Shown here in pieces: positions 1-12,599 of a DNA stretch of 64,000 nt. Under the pieces are notes generated by a model. That model was not told the DNA's origin. It saw nothing but the letters and a program-made list of their open reading frames with translations, and did not search any database. Origin of the DNA: Sipunculus nudus (Eukaryota > Annelida > Sipuncula > Golfingiida > Sipunculidae); the NCBI GenBank assembly GCA_026874595.1, contig CM049316.1, positions 33,675,339 to 33,739,338 of the forward strand. Reading direction: 5' to 3'. The position numbers and the translations under genes were made by a program. Position 1 is the first letter of the stretch; every line of letters begins with the position of its first letter.

Positions 1-771
1 TTGCTTACACAAAATATTATATTTCTCTAGTAAATGGATTGGTTGTATTCTTTTCAAAATAAAAATGAAAGATTTAAGTTTTTGGACGAATTAAAAAAAA
101 ACGGTAACGTTTACTTTGATCTTCAAGTTCAAATGACACAAAATACAGCACAGTTGTGAATCCCATAACTTTTGAATTCCCGCATGTGTTTTAACTGTAT
201 TTAAAACTAGTGACCTTGATCTTTATGGTCTCATCTGCCAAAATTTAGGATTTTGTGAACCCGATAGCCCCGTAAGTATTGCATATTTACCTCATATATT
301 AGATATACAAATAGTGTCAGCGATGATATCTGGGAAGTTTGAAAACTGGTGACTTTCACCTTAAATAATATGATTTCTCTCATTTTGATTACTTTAAATA
401 CCATAACGTTTGAGAAAATGGATATTTTTTCCTCAAATATGTGGATTGGGCCAAAAGATTAGATATGTATCTGTGCTTGTAGTCACAAAACAAAGAGAAC
501 CATTTAGCATCAGAAGCGGCTGTAGTCGATCCGACCATGTATGATGTGGCAATGATTACACTCGGAATCTGTCTAGGCCACAAACCACTCGGTCCAAAAT
601 GTTAAAAGAACGAATAACATTGTTATCCAAATGAGGAAGATTTAAAAGAGATTTTTACTCCATATATAAAATTTGTTCTGTGAGGCCAAAATAGATTGTT
701 TCACATCTGTTCCTCAGCCGTTTTTGCATCTACTTGAATGACTTCAGAATGCCAGTACTACCATGTTGTTG

Positions 772-774
<3 letters not shown>
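1..774. other. AT-rich non-coding, no gene seen
   Basis: No reading frame in this stretch shows recognisable protein sequence, and no repeat unit or RNA gene stands out. Confidence 0.6.

Positions 775-822
<48 letters not shown>
775..822. repeat. (TA)n microsatellite
   Basis: An uninterrupted AT dinucleotide run of about 48 bases. At least nine other (TA)n tracts occur in the window. Confidence 0.97.
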
Positions 823-824
<2 letters not shown>

Positions 825-2168
825 CACCCAATTTGCTGTTTCAACTTTTTCCACAATAAAATCTGTCATATGAATTAGTATTGAAGGGTTGTAGCCTGTG
901 TCTTGATGCACAGCCGGCCAGTTACCAAAATCTTAAAAAAGGCACTCTAGAAAAGATAAGTACTTACACACAGGTATATATTTTTAATAATATACTGCCT
1001 TTTTATAATGTTGCAATATACGAAAGGGGTATTTCCGTATCAGGAGATTTTTGGTAATTGCAGTAGAATAGGTAGCAGCCTCTCACAGGGTTTGAATAGC
1101 TAAAGCCGAGTTTATTTCATGTTAAATTATCTTTATTTGCTCGCATATAAATCATTCACATACTACAAATTTCATTCATATAGAGCAATTCATGCTCTAT
1201 ATAAAAAAGGGACATAGTTTATAGGTGTCCAAGGTAATTCAAGTAATAATCAACGTAATCAAAACTTTTCTATATCAAGAGAAACATTCAATCTTTTTGA
1301 AGAACGTTTATTTTTAAGTTTTACCAGTCACGGTGACCAATTGAACAAGGTCCCCTTGTATTTAGACCATAAACTGTCCAGTACCTTGATTAAGTATAGT
1401 TTTAGGGGTTGCTCATTGGTTCTTATCCCACAGCCTATTGTTTAGTCGGACAGACTAATAGATAAGCAGATTTTGGGTCTTTCGCGCTCAGTTTCTCAAG
1501 ACCCAATTGCGATCGGTGGCGAATCCAGAAATTTGAGAATAGGAGGCGCTAAAATTGGCGCTTGATAGGTGTATGGAAATTTAGTTCTTAATTTTGTTTT
1601 AATTTGATATATATATATGGGGGCACTGAAGATAATTTTCACATGTATGGATTCACCTGAGTTTTTCATCATGAAACTTGTATAGGGTGTTTTATTTGCG
1701 TGCATTTTTCAGAAGAAATAATAAAAATAGCGTAACATGACACAGAGATATGCCAGTGCTGTAGATTATGGCATTATTTTGTTCAAATCAAGTATTTCTT
1801 TAAAGAACCCTCGTATAATCTGCAGGAAAAAGTATACTATATAGTTTAAACCTTTTTGAAATACTTGTTGCATTAATCGTACGAAGGATACACCTAACTG
1901 AAGCATAACATTGGTTTCTTAACTATTCCCTCTGCATTTTAAAATGGGTCCTTTGAACAACCTATAATGATTTGCGATGTATGAGACGAGCTTCTAGCTC
2001 TCAAACATGCACACACTTGACTGAATCTACACTATACAAAGATGAATCATTGTTCCTCCGGGTGTTCCGATTTTGTGAACCCCATCACACAACCGAACAC
2101 AACGATATGAGCCATGGAGAGTGCCTGGCATTAGGTACTATAACGATTAGTACACTCCATTTAAAATA
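823..2168. other. Non-coding, no gene seen
   Basis: AT-rich sequence with only short frames that have no recognisable content. Around 1497-1545 a motif resembling the end of a 'GGATCCGCC'-type MITE (compare 47238-47440) is visible, but no second end was found. The 3' flank of the NXPE-like gene lies at the right edge. Confidence 0.5.
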
Positions 2169-2171
2169 AAG

Positions 2172-2177
2172 TTTATT
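2172..2177 (-). terminator. AATAAA polyadenylation signal of the NXPE-like gene
   Basis: On the minus strand AATAAA lies about 14 nt beyond the predicted stop codon (2193-2191). That is close, but consistent with the 3' end of this transcript unit. The region is AT-rich, so a chance match is possible. Confidence 0.45.
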
Positions 2178-2190
2178 TTTAATAAATATT

Positions 2191-3833
2191 TCACAGATAG
2201 GGACGACAAAGTTGACCCAACGTTAGATGAAGGGCATGTAGTCCCACATATCCTACTTCCGGATTTGTGTTTGTGTCTCGACATATGTAATGATTGGAAA
2301 GCACCCTGTTCAAGTTCCGAGACACCGTCACTTGAAAAACATCAGAGTAAATCACACCTGACTTTTTTTATCAAAGGCTTCAGATAAGCGTTCATAGCTG
2401 CAATCGAGAAATTGTTTCTTTTGCCACGAATCCGATGCTCATTTTGAGGAAATGCTCTAACATTTAGCCACACAATGCGGGCTTTGTCCCATTCTTTACG
2501 CAGATTCGCCAAACTGTTTAAAGCCATAGGAAGTCTTTTTAGCAAAAAGTCTGAAAATTTTTTAAAGGCCACATCCCAGGCCCCTGTTTGTATGACAACA
2601 AAATCAGAGTTGGTGATGTTTTCCCTTTATAACTTGTCTGTATTGCAAGTAACTCTTCTGCTAAGTTTGTGGTGTAGCGTACACCACGAAAGTTCAAGTG
2701 ACCAAATTTTATGCTACCGTGTTTCCGCGGAAGTTTTGGCCACGTTCCTGGTAGATGAGCGGCAAGATAATCAAAATTATAGCGCATGTGCGATGCCCCG
2801 AACATGGTCAGTGACGTCATACCCATAAGACACTTGGTGAGATTTTTAGGGGAAATAATTTCCATAAGACAACTTCCGTTTTGGTCATGTAACCACCGCC
2901 AGCGACCCGATATTTGTACCCAGTGACCCGGAGTGTCCGCATTCAGAGCATTGCTGCATGTGTGATAGCCAGTGCTATTTTCTTGCCCTGTTTCTTTTTC
3001 ATATATGTTTGATTAAGAGAGCGTGTTGTTGTGGTTATCTTCATTTGTAGTATTGCTGTTATCTACGTATATTGAATGATATTTGAAAACTGACGGTGTT
3101 TTATTTTTAGAACAGTTATCAATGGACCATAGTTCCCTTACTAGTGGAGAGGTATACAGGTAATCGGAATAGGCTTCGAAATTTGTGTACATCAGGAACA
3201 CTTCTATAACGTTGCAGGCGTCAGCCACAAAAGGGCAGCAGATATGATAACTTCCTGTGAAATAATCAGTCACGTGACACATCTTGAGGTGTTTAGCACC
3301 ATTGCTCCGCGATGTCACCGTCGCCCTGAAACTGGCGCCACCAATTGATGCATTTTCTAGGTACGTTTCCCTTAAATGTATGAGCAAAAATGATTGGTCT
3401 GTTCTAAGCGATGATATATCATTGATATCATACTTAAAACCTGAATTGTTGGTATTATATGGAATTTTCAGTACATTTTTCCTGTTTTGTTGAAGTACCA
3501 GGACCAGTAATGTCGTAACTGACGTAATTCGTTTTGTCCGTCAGGTGGCGCACACATTTGATCCGCGAAGACATTTTTAAAACCTATATTGTTTTGCGTC
3601 ACGTCCTTAGAACCGGTAAATGAAGTATAACCTTTTGCAATAATCTGAGAAATGTTAAACTCAAGAAGAAGTATACCTTGAAAATAATAAAGACAAATAA
3701 CCGAACCTATTGAAATAACAATGAAGGCTAAAATGAGCCTTTTGCTTTTACTACTGCCTCTGCCTCTTTTATTTAGTTTCCAGTCTTGACTTCTGTTGAA
3801 GCTGTTGTAGAGCAATTTTCGGGAATCACTCAT
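2191..3833 (-). pseudogene. NXPE/PC-esterase-like type II membrane protein, intronless, frame-broken
   Basis: What is seen: one continuous minus-strand coding track of about 548 codons, the usual NXPE length. It starts at an ATG (3833) with A at -3, encodes a basic N-terminus, one membrane segment (about residues 30-50, ILAFIVISIGSVICLYYF), a linker, a neurexophilin-like/Ig-type block containing GGASFRATVTSR and VTDYFTGSYHICCPF, then a C-terminal esterase-like block with WRWLHDQNGSCL, the motif-I equivalent GASHMRYNFDYL, and DFVVIQTGAWDVAFKKF, ending ...LGQLCRPYL. Family knowledge: NXPE proteins are Golgi/secretory type II proteins with a PC-esterase domain whose motif I is normally GDS; here the Asp is Ala. 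Breaks: a frame change near 3476 (A5 run, one base short), an in-frame TAA at 3013-3015, a frame change near 2620 (A4 run, one base short), and one near 2362 (A7 run, one base long). Inference: a young pseudogene or retrocopy, or a real gene with homopolymer sequencing errors. No introns were seen. Confidence 0.85.
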
Positions 3834-5029
3834 TTTCTTACGGTTTTTCGTCGACTTCTCCTGAATAAAAAAAATAAAGCAAGCGTTGGTCTTTCTAAAA
3901 TCATGAAGCTCACACAAAAAACTGTACAAAAACAGTTTACTTTATCCGGATTATTTATCGTCATCTTCTTCCGCATTTATAGATACCATATTTACAGATA
4001 TAATTCAAAGATATCATTCATTGATGTCATGTGTAAACTTAGGCATATACCGTTCTTGAACTGCCAACATCGTCTTAGGACGTAGTGAAATAGCGATGCT
4101 TGAACACTGTTTAACATGAACGTACTCGTGTACTTTTACAATATGCTTTTATTTAGATTGAAACAAATCGAAATACCTTACCAAGGATCCAAAAATCTCT
4201 AAAAAATCTGTCCTTTAAGGAGTTAAATTTATTTTCCTTTCCTTTACCTCATACATCAGCTCATTGTGCTAACATTAATAATCAGGCGTTGTGTCCGTTG
4301 GTTGCAAAGTTTCTTTTCATTTCCTTAATAGTCCCTCCAGTTGCGATGGTAGGAGTGATGGTAAAAGGATGTATATGTGTCAAAATAAGTGAACCAGTAA
4401 CAATCCATCGAATATCTTATGATAAAAGCTTTTGTTCATCATATAAATGAAGATCTTGCAGGTCAAAAACAGTAGTGATGATGGGTATCGTATTTAGCAA
4501 AGGGTGCTCTGATCTTCTATCTACACCAGTCACAGTCCATGATCACATCTTACCAGCTGTTGTGTTCCCTGCCACAGGTGACCGTTGAATGATTCATTTC
4601 TATAGAATGTGAGTCATCTCATATATCACTAAAGTAAAAAAGGGTCAAGTTTGCACAAGTGCACAAATGTCGAATTCAATAAATCTTTGAAATATGAGCC
4701 TTCAGATATAAAATATAGATTATTAGAAACCCATCGGGTGATTGAGTAACAGATGTACGCATCGGGATGGGCTCTATACTGCCATAACTATTGATTTATA
4801 AGTACAGTAAAATATCCTTTAAAAGCAATGGACTTCAGATTATCACGTACATTTGTTCACACAATCTTTGATTATAACGGTTAATTACCTTGATAGCTCC
4901 GGATACTGACCAAAGCTCGGAATATAAATGCAGAGTGTTGTTATTTTGCAATATTAATATTCTGTTAGTAGTTTGCATATGTACACAAGCCTTAATAATA
5001 TGTGACAGATTTTTTATTTCTGTTTTTCT
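3834..5029. other. 5' flank of the NXPE-like gene, no gene seen
   Basis: The minus-strand frame remains open for about 30 codons upstream of the chosen start, but that part (MYSFLCELHDFRK...) resembles no domain, and the ATG at 3833 has the better context. The rest holds no recognisable gene. Confidence 0.5.
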
Positions 5030-5180
5030 ATTGTAGTCTCGACGAACTCGGACTGATGTCTCGAGTCCTAACCTCCGAATCCGAGTATAAGTCGGAGTTT
5101 ATGACGCTCAAGTTCAAGTACGAGTCCCTAAGAAAGTGGACTCGAGTCCAAGTCCGAACTCGAGTCCTACATCTCTGTTC
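5030..5180. repeat. GACTCGAGTCC-rich repeat, possible hAT end
   Basis: A dense cluster of GACTCGAGTCC-like half-palindromes (for example near 5060, 5138 and 5158). The same motif marks both flanks of the hAT element at 28.9 and 32.6 kb, so this is probably an orphan transposon end or non-autonomous copy. No target duplication was identified. Confidence 0.5.
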
Positions 5181-8100
5181 TAGAGGTAAGGCAAAAAAAA
5201 TATATAAGGTTTGGTTCTCAAGCACTTTTTCATGCATCAAGCGGGCGATTTTTTTACCTTTTTTGTATGTTTCAATGAAAATGTTATATGATCATGGGAA
5301 AAGAAGGATAATAACATAATATTTTGCTAAACAGGTAATTCACTACATAAGAAAGGATATTTCATTAAACTTGTACTATTTTATCTTCTTGAAAGAACTT
5401 ATTGAGCGGCTGGAGCTCAAAATTAGTATATAAAATAAATACTAATGAGACGCAGGTGGTGCCTTGGAACCATACCTTTTATTTTTTTTGCCTTACTAAA
5501 AAAACTTTCGGAAAAGAGTTATCTAGGCAAAGCGTTTAGCCCATGTGAAAAAAAAACTTGGCCAGTTGTAGTCATACTATACACAATAATCTTAGGATCA
5601 AAATCTACATCTGTCTTTTACTAGTCAATGTGTGTTTATAAAGAACCCAGGTTAGCATCACAACTACACCATGTGTATGAAATATTAGCAAATTTACTGT
5701 TAAGTCAGTTATAAATGAAAAAAGAAATGTACAAGTTACACATCAACCTCTGTTTACAATGTTCTTCTACTTTGCATCACAATCAACACGAGTACTAGTT
5801 AAAATTTAATGAGAGATTTATAAAAAATATAGAGTATTTAACAGTTTTATTATTAAATTAACAGCATTGAAGTATTAAATTAACTCTGTAGGCTCTAGTT
5901 CAGAAATAAAAAAATCAAACAAAGCTTTATTGTGCATCTGTATGGGCTTGTGACAGGTGAATCGGCTTATTGAGTAAAGAAACATAAGTTGTCATTATCG
6001 GCATTCCCAATGTTTTCTGTGCAAGGATTTTTTTTTTATTTAATTATTACCTGCGTGACCCCGAACTTGTCTTTATATTCTGATTCTAAATGCTCCATGT
6101 AATCATTTTGAGTTGTCAGTTCCCTGTCACATCCTGAGTCACTTTGACGTTACCTTCTGAATAATCCTTGGACTAAAGTGTTAGAGTATTATTCAATCGT
6201 ACATTCATCTGTTGTCGTGTCAGGGGCTCATTGTTATGAAAAAATGATCCGGGTGTCTATGAGATTAATTAAATAATGTCCTCATTTGAATGTTATAGCG
6301 CATTTAACGGTTATAACGTCATATTATGGTGAGGTCATCTATTGCCCGATAACGTCACTAGATAAACGGAAACCGTGTCAAATACCTAAAATTTGACATA
6401 TCAAACAATTTTCAATAATACGTTATTCTGCAATATGCATTTATTGCCAAGGAAACTGCCTAAAAAGACATGTCCATCCAGATACAGATTTGGCCATGCC
6501 CCATTCCAAATAATTAAGATATAAGCTTTTCCTTTATTCTCCAAGCAGATTATTTTCCTCCACTAATGCAGTTATTCTATTGTTAACCTTAAAACGACAA
6601 GTTACAGTTCTATGGAGAAGCCTTCCACACACAAGATATGGGGATGCTGAGAGCCATATGACAACACATATTCACTGAGTCCTGATTAAACCTGACACTC
6701 GCCGTTTGCACAAATTCACATACAATTTTCATCTTGCAACACGGCCGCTAGTCACATGATCATCGCACACGTGACTTAGGTATGCACTCCTCGTGTCCCG
6801 GCGGTTTATCACTGTATACAAAACACTAAAAACAATACACTGGCTTCACACAGTCCTCACTTAGTATTCGCTTCTCTGATTCACTGACAGATAGGCTCAC
6901 AGTCATCTCTATAGCGTCACTCAACAAAGTCTTTCACAGCAGAATTACCCAGGAAATATCCAGCACTCTGTATCCGAATATGCAATTCGTGCAAGATTAT
7001 ATTGAATATCATTCAGAATGATCAGCGTATCAATTTTCTGAGCTTCACAACAGCAGAATCACATAGATCCTTCTGTAAGCACAACTCTCAAGTCCGTAAG
7101 AGAGATCAGCTGATCGGTTCACAGAAAATCTGAGACCCTCCTCTGTCCAGACAGACTGTCAGACTACACCATCTAGCGCGCTGACCTAGGAGTGTCCTTT
7201 CTCTAGCGTCTAAACTTATATACGCTTGCTTACATCACACATTCCTAACCCCCTTGGCCTATCGCCTTACAGTATAATGCGGCCTGTCATATAGTGCACG
7301 AATACTAACATGGACACACCTCCAGAGACAAAGGCATGGGAAAAATCAAGTATGCAGGTGCGTTTGATTTGAAGTAAACTATGCTACTACAGTAACCGTC
7401 TAGACAAAATCCGACCAGATCCGATTCTGATGGAATTATAACTGTACTGAAAGTAACATCAAATAAAACACCTGGGTGCTCTAAAGCTAAGTTTCCACGC
7501 TAACATCGACACAGTATATTGCATATTAATGTACAACAAATTATAGAAAAACAAATCTGGTTAAACTGTCACAGTTTACTGATGACAATATGACTTGGAG
7601 TTCTGATGAAGTATCAGTATATCAGGACCCAGTCTGCCCTCCGTTCGTTCACAACGTACACTCTTTTTACTCTTCTGGTGATCAATACGCTGCATTACGG
7701 TAGAACGAAATTACACCACTGGTTTGTTTTTTCAGCTAACCCCTTACATTTTGCTATTTGGACAATTTGGTTTTCCGGCAACATTTGTATTACATTTTTG
7801 TAGGCGATCAACTAAGATCGTGCTTCAAATTGGGGGAATCCAGGTGGTATGACGTCATTTACTACAAGACACCTGGATAAACATGCAGCCGAAGCTGCTA
7901 ACTTGCAAACACAAAGAAATAGCATAAGGACAATGGGATTTTCTTTTTTGGCAGTATACTGTTTATGCTTCGCTGGATTAAAAGAATATGAATCTATTTT
8001 CAACGCAAACTTTTGTATCACATCTAAAATGGGCCCTATCGTCTGTCAATCCAAACAACGTCGGGATTTGTTCCGTTTTCCGATCCCTCTTGTCTTTCGG

Positions 8101-8790
8101 AATTCAGAGATTAGTTAGTAATACTTTAGTGAAATATGGTTAATATTTCATGTCACAGGCATTAAAGTTGCTTATTCATGCGGAACAAATATGAATGCAA
8201 AAATAATAAACGGCATGGGTAAACAAAACCAGAATTAAGCGTACGTGTATTTGAAACACCGAAACTCATTTATATATATCAATGAACGATTGGCGGATCA
8301 TCTGTTTAAATGTAAATCATACAGGAGAATCGGTTCCGCAATTTTTTTAACTGAATTTAATATACAAATAGATAGCCATGCCAATCGGATGACACCAGTG
8401 ATGCCATCTGAATCATTATATTTTTTTCATGTTTAAATAAGATTTTCAGAAGCGGATACCGAGGACGGATCCTCGAGGTCAGGACCGCCTTCCCCTTTAT
8501 CAGCCATCACAACCTTTTTTCAAGGCCTCCCCATCCTTCCCCCCTCTCACCCGACCCTTTCAGGACTAGGTGTTTAGGTTGTTTCATTAGTCCTCATTGG
8601 CTGTACCGATTTCGGCCAATTTCCGCCTACCTGTAAGGAGCAAGCCTAATCGATTATGCTGTATAGGTCAATCTACCTGATTGTATATACCATCCTTTAC
8701 AATGCCATATATGCGAACTTTGCATTTAATAAACTGTGAAATGTACTCAAATATACTCTGGGGTTAATAAAATCTGTATCTGTCATAAAC
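5181..8790. other. Long interval without a recognisable gene
   Basis: Mostly AT-rich. The segment 6700-7260 is less AT-rich and has the look of a degenerate LTR or promoter-like block, but no ends or duplications could be fixed. The frames around 7606-8436 have no recognisable protein content. Confidence 0.45.
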
Positions 8791-8880
8791 AAATGTGCCA
8801 TCTTTGAGAAATACACTCTTGTAATTCATTTTGATAGAGTGGCTATCACTGAAACATGGCTGAAAGAAACTGATCATGTG
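8791..8880 (+). pseudogene. LINE endonuclease fragment (CR1/jockey-like)
   Basis: Plus-strand translation gives NKCAIFEKYTLVIHFDRV followed by AITETWLKETDHV. The TETWL block is the conserved endonuclease motif of CR1/jockey-type non-LTR elements. It is only about 30 codons long, and the downstream sequence quickly becomes unrecognisable, so this is a short relic. Confidence 0.5.
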
Positions 8881-10149
8881 ATATATTTGAAATAGAACTG
8901 CAACAGTTTGAGCATAAAAAGAAACTTTGTTTTTCCACAGGTGACAAGAGTACGATTTTCAGTGATTTATATACTTTCATCATAAAAAAGAGACCAGTTG
9001 AGTGTTAAAGGATTAATATGAAATCGGTTGATATAGATATGTATGTGTGTCCTAGAATGTGCTCTTTGTGGAGCATGGTCACAGTTCGTATAATTTAAAT
9101 ATAGTTATTTAAAGGAAGGCATGATCAGCTGTATAAAACATCTAAGGTAATTTGTATTTTCTCGCAATGCTGTTGTTCCTGAAGCAGAATAAACTGTTAA
9201 TCCAGAATGCTCTAGCAATTTTTTTTTAAATAATACCCTGCGGAAAACCTTATTTCAGGACTGAGCCAGATGATAGGCTATACCTAATAATAACTGTGAT
9301 ATTCCAGTTAGATACTAATTAAACGAATCAGAAGCTTAACGTTTAAATACAAGCAGTTCCGAGGCAAGCATTTTGTGATGAGTAGTATCGTAGTCTGTGG
9401 ATGAGTCAAGAAAGATAACGGTGATTTTTATGAAATAATTCCTTATAATGTCTGAACAGGTTATGTTTTGTTTACAAGAGTACCTGGTGCAGGCTTGTAT
9501 AGTGGATATGTTCCTGTTGACAGTGTTAGTTTGAATTTAATATACTTTCATTGTTATTGCTACACAAGTGTTTCTCATCTGTTTGAGCGTATGTGTGAGT
9601 TTAAGCCGTTTAGGTCCACCGGTTAAAAGAACCTTGAAGGAGGTCTGGTCATTTGAAACAAAACCCATAACTACCTAACCTTTTTTCACTTACCATCCTT
9701 TAAGGGCTACGTCTGGTATTAAACTGGAGCAAAACTCCAAATCTCAAATAATTATATTTACCTGTCACTCCATTATGATCTTCAGAGCCCTTCCCTTGTT
9801 TTTTTTTTAAAATATGTGACATTATTTCATCTAATCTGTAGATTCATTGACCACCAGGCGATGGCATACCTCTAGTATCACGTAATGTTCGATCAAAGCC
9901 TTGTGAAGTTTATTGATTAGAACTCATATCCACTGCCATTTTAAAAGTGAGCATACGACCCCTGTTAAATTTAATAGTCTCCAATTCAAACATCTGATAA
10001 CTTAAACAAGCTTTGAGCATACCAATAACGTTAACCATCTGCCAAACAGCTAATTGAAACACCTGCTCAAGTTAAACAGCTTTCGAGCATCCGCCCTGAA
10101 TGTTAATAACGGCTGAGTGGTCGGACTGAAGTCCAGGGCTGCCTCTTAC
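8881..10149. other. Non-coding, no gene seen
   Basis: No coding, RNA or repeat structure was recognised. The base composition is like the surroundings. Confidence 0.5.
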
Positions 10150-10257
10150 TTACTCTTATCAAATAATAAGTGGAATTTTGCTCTCAATTAGTTCCCGCTC
10201 CATCGACAAACGGATACAAAGTGGGATCAAAATTCGACCTATTATTTAATAAGAGTA
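10150..10257. repeat. Small foldback (inverted repeat) element
   Basis: TACTCTTATCAAATAATAAG near 10151 is matched in reverse complement by the segment ending in AATAAGAGTA at 10257. The arms are about 35 bases with a few mismatches and a short loop. A MITE relic is plausible. Target duplications were not established. Confidence 0.6.
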
Positions 10258-10539
10258 TCTCTTGTTATGCTCAAAGATAGACAGCTGTTTTTGGGCGACG
10301 GCTATGTATTTAACCGACGCTGTCTTATCTAATGAGTCAATCCACTAAGCTGATCTACAAAGGAACAACACAGGATTGGTGTATCAAATACGCATTTAAT
10401 CGATCTTTGATTAGTTTATTTGACTGACTTCTCAAAAAATAACTGAAGCTGAATGCTTATCACGACAGACTGATTTTATTGAAGTACAGGGTTGAGTCTT
10501 ACAAAGATTTTTTTTATTCTGTTATAGTCGCCAGCTTCC

Positions 10540-11330
10540 GCTGGAGATTAAAGTATTTTCGTCGTGTCTGCCTGTTTGTTGTTTGCCAGAATAAATAGTT
10601 TCTGTAAGCATGTTGATCAGTTAAGTATTTCTGTTTGTGACGTTAATTGTCCGTCTGTCTGCGCTGTACAAACAGTTTTGCAGCAATCCCTTTAAAATAC
10701 AATTAGTTGATTGAGAGCCAAATCTACTAGATGCGCAATCCTTTTTGTCAATATCGGTTAAAGGTGAAGGTCAAGGTCATAAAAATCAAAATTTTATTTT
10801 CCTCACAACTTGGTCATAAATGGTCCAATCTACGCTAACTGATTTTGCTTTTTCATTTCCCGTATCATGTCAATTGTCAGTATGTCTCGTCATTTCTCTG
10901 TGGTGTTTACTTTCGTCTTCTTCTTTCTTTTGTTTGAAATTTAGCAAGTTACTGACTACAGTTTTTCAACAATTGCCTTGAAATTTATAAGGTTAGTATA
11001 TGTTATGTCAATATGTTAGCTAATTGTTTTTGGCAATAATCAGTCAAAGGTCAAGGTCATCAAACCCCCCCAAAATCGTTATTTCCTCATACTTTGGCCA
11101 TATTCTTCAATTCTACTTCATTTTATTCTCCTTTCAATTCCCTCTTATGTTGTAGATGTTTCTTGACCTTGTGCCAATATGTCTGTCTATTCGTCTGTTG
11201 ATGTCAATTACGCTACTTAATTTGACGTTGTCTGACATTTAGCACATTACAGGCCAAAAGCTATTCTTTCTTAACTTATATAATCCCTCCAAGTATCTTG
11301 GTGTTGGTCAAAGTAAGTCAAAGGAAAAGA
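10540..11330. repeat. Diverged ~270-bp repeat units with TCAAGGTCA motifs
   Basis: Two to three related segments share the order GTCTGTCTG-type run, then '(A)AAGGTCAAGGTCAT', then '...TTTCCTCA.ACTTGG.CATA'. They occur near 10745-10830 and 11040-11110, with a weaker third after 11160. A diverged cousin ('GTCTGTCTGTCC ... AAAGTCAAGATCAT') is at about 22025-22240. This looks like an old interspersed repeat. It carries extended nuclear-receptor half-sites. Confidence 0.5.
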
Positions 11331-11429
11331 CTGATCAAATTAATAACTTTGATGGACATCTGAGAAAGCGCCGAACAACACACAGCATATCTGCGAAATC
11401 CGGCCACGCTCAGTCAAATTTTGAATATC

Positions 11430-11575
11430 ACTCTAAAAAAAATGTTGGGTTATTTCCTTAACCCAACTGTAGTGTCAATATGGGTTAAAAGCTAACAATT
11501 TACCCAACCAGATACGTTGATTTAGCCCAATAACCTTGGGTAAGGGTCTTAACTCAGTTGTTGGGTACGGTAATT
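11430..11575. repeat. Palindromic TTGGGTTA-type MITE, partial
   Basis: It begins CTCTAAAAAAAATGTTGGG and contains many GGGTTA/TAACCC half-sites in both orientations. A related element at 26995-27262 ends TAACCCAACAATTTTTAGTG, the reverse complement of this start, so the two define the inverted termini of one family. The right end is missing here. Confidence 0.6.
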
Positions 11576-11712
11576 ATTTTCTTTTCAATTATTTTTTTCC
11601 GATATTCTTTTTCTGTTTTTTTTTACTCTAGAAAATATTATAATATGAAAATAAAGCAAGACACAAGTCATAAAAAAACAAAGAAAGAATTATTTTTTTG
11701 TCTGGACGCGCT

Positions 11713-11752
11713 TATAAAGTTACGTGCACGGCCCATGTGAGGATGTGACGTC
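11713..11752 (+). promoter_or_regulatory. TATA box and CRE-like site before a candidate first exon
   Basis: TATAAA (11713-11718) lies 54 bases before an ATG (11772) in good context (G at -3). A TGACGTC cAMP-response-like motif is at 11746-11752. The local composition is clearly less AT-rich than the flanks. The arrangement fits a core promoter, but motif matches alone prove little. Confidence 0.35.
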
Positions 11753-11771
11753 TTTTACCGCCTTTTCCGCC

Positions 11772-11865
11772 ATGACAGAAGAATGCCAGTGCGAGGAACG
11801 CGGCGGACTTTGTCCCTCAGTTTTGAACGTGATGGGGCTGGACTATTTAATACCTGTATATAATG
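11772..11865 (+). CDS. Candidate first coding exon, unknown product
   Basis: Starting at the ATG in GCCATGA, 31 codons read MTEECQCEERGGLCPSVLNV and onward, ending at a strong donor (G|GTAAGT) in phase 1. It is Cys/Glu-rich at the start, with no signal peptide and no domain I recognise. The upstream TATA/CRE motifs and the local rise in GC support a real 5' exon. A possible continuation is 20745-20912, whose frame fits the phase. The LINE and tandem array would then lie in its first intron. It could also be a chance frame in a GC-richer patch. Confidence 0.35.
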
Positions 11866-12223
11866 GTAAGTTACGAACATCTGTGACCCATAGACACCAT
11901 CACTATATATGATTTAGTGCAGTATTGATGTCCCAAAAATACTATGAAAGAAGATCACCTATGCCCCATTCCCAAATTTCCCGAAACTGGTCATCACGTG
12001 ATAAGTGTCATGGCGGTACTAGTCTTGGACTCCCCGTTTCTGAAGCTCCTGGCGTTTTATTAAAAAATACGCCAACCACTCTGACAAGTAGGGCGTAAAA
12101 GTACCCCAGGAAGCAGGGCAAAATGAGACAATGCCATGCGTACAATAATCTTTTCTTAGCCTTTAGTTTGGAATTTGGACATTGCTGGGCCCGGAAGCTA
12201 TAATTTATAAATCTTAACTTGGT

Positions 12224-12345
12224 AACAAGCCTCTGTAACCCACTTTGTTGAATTTAATTTTAATTAAAATGTTTCCAAACTTCCAATGGGGGGGGGGGGG
12301 GGGAGGGGCTCTTAATCTTTACTTGGAAACAAGCCTCTGTTACAA
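12224..12345. repeat. G-rich ~100-bp tandem repeat, left part
   Basis: Two unit starts (AACAAGCCTCTGTAACCCAC at 12224 and AACAAGCCTCTGTTAC at about 12328) separated by a poly-G stretch. The same units resume at 18673 after the LINE, so one array has been split. Confidence 0.85.
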
Positions 12346-12599
12346 TTATACTGCTCTACGCACCTTATAATTGAAATTAATTTCCTAGAAAGGAAACGTT
12401 CGTAGTACCACTTGTACTGCTGCTGAGTACTGCCACTTCTGGTAGTACTATCGGAAGTTGGATTAATATTGAACAGTATAATACTAATAGTTACCAAGAA
12501 TATGTGATCTCTTTCAGAACTGTAGGTTTTTATTTAAGACTAATGAACTTACAGTCTGATAAATTATTAGTAAACCAAATTTAATTATACAATTTACAC

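Noticed and set aside
2475-2828. Plus-strand ORF of 117 codons (and 3786-4085 plus)
   Set aside because: Antisense shadows of the NXPE-like coding track, with no recognisable content.
2342-3929. Four separate small genes on the minus strand
   Set aside because: The four frames are consecutive parts of one NXPE-like protein separated by single-base shifts or one stop. No separate starts or promoters are visible.
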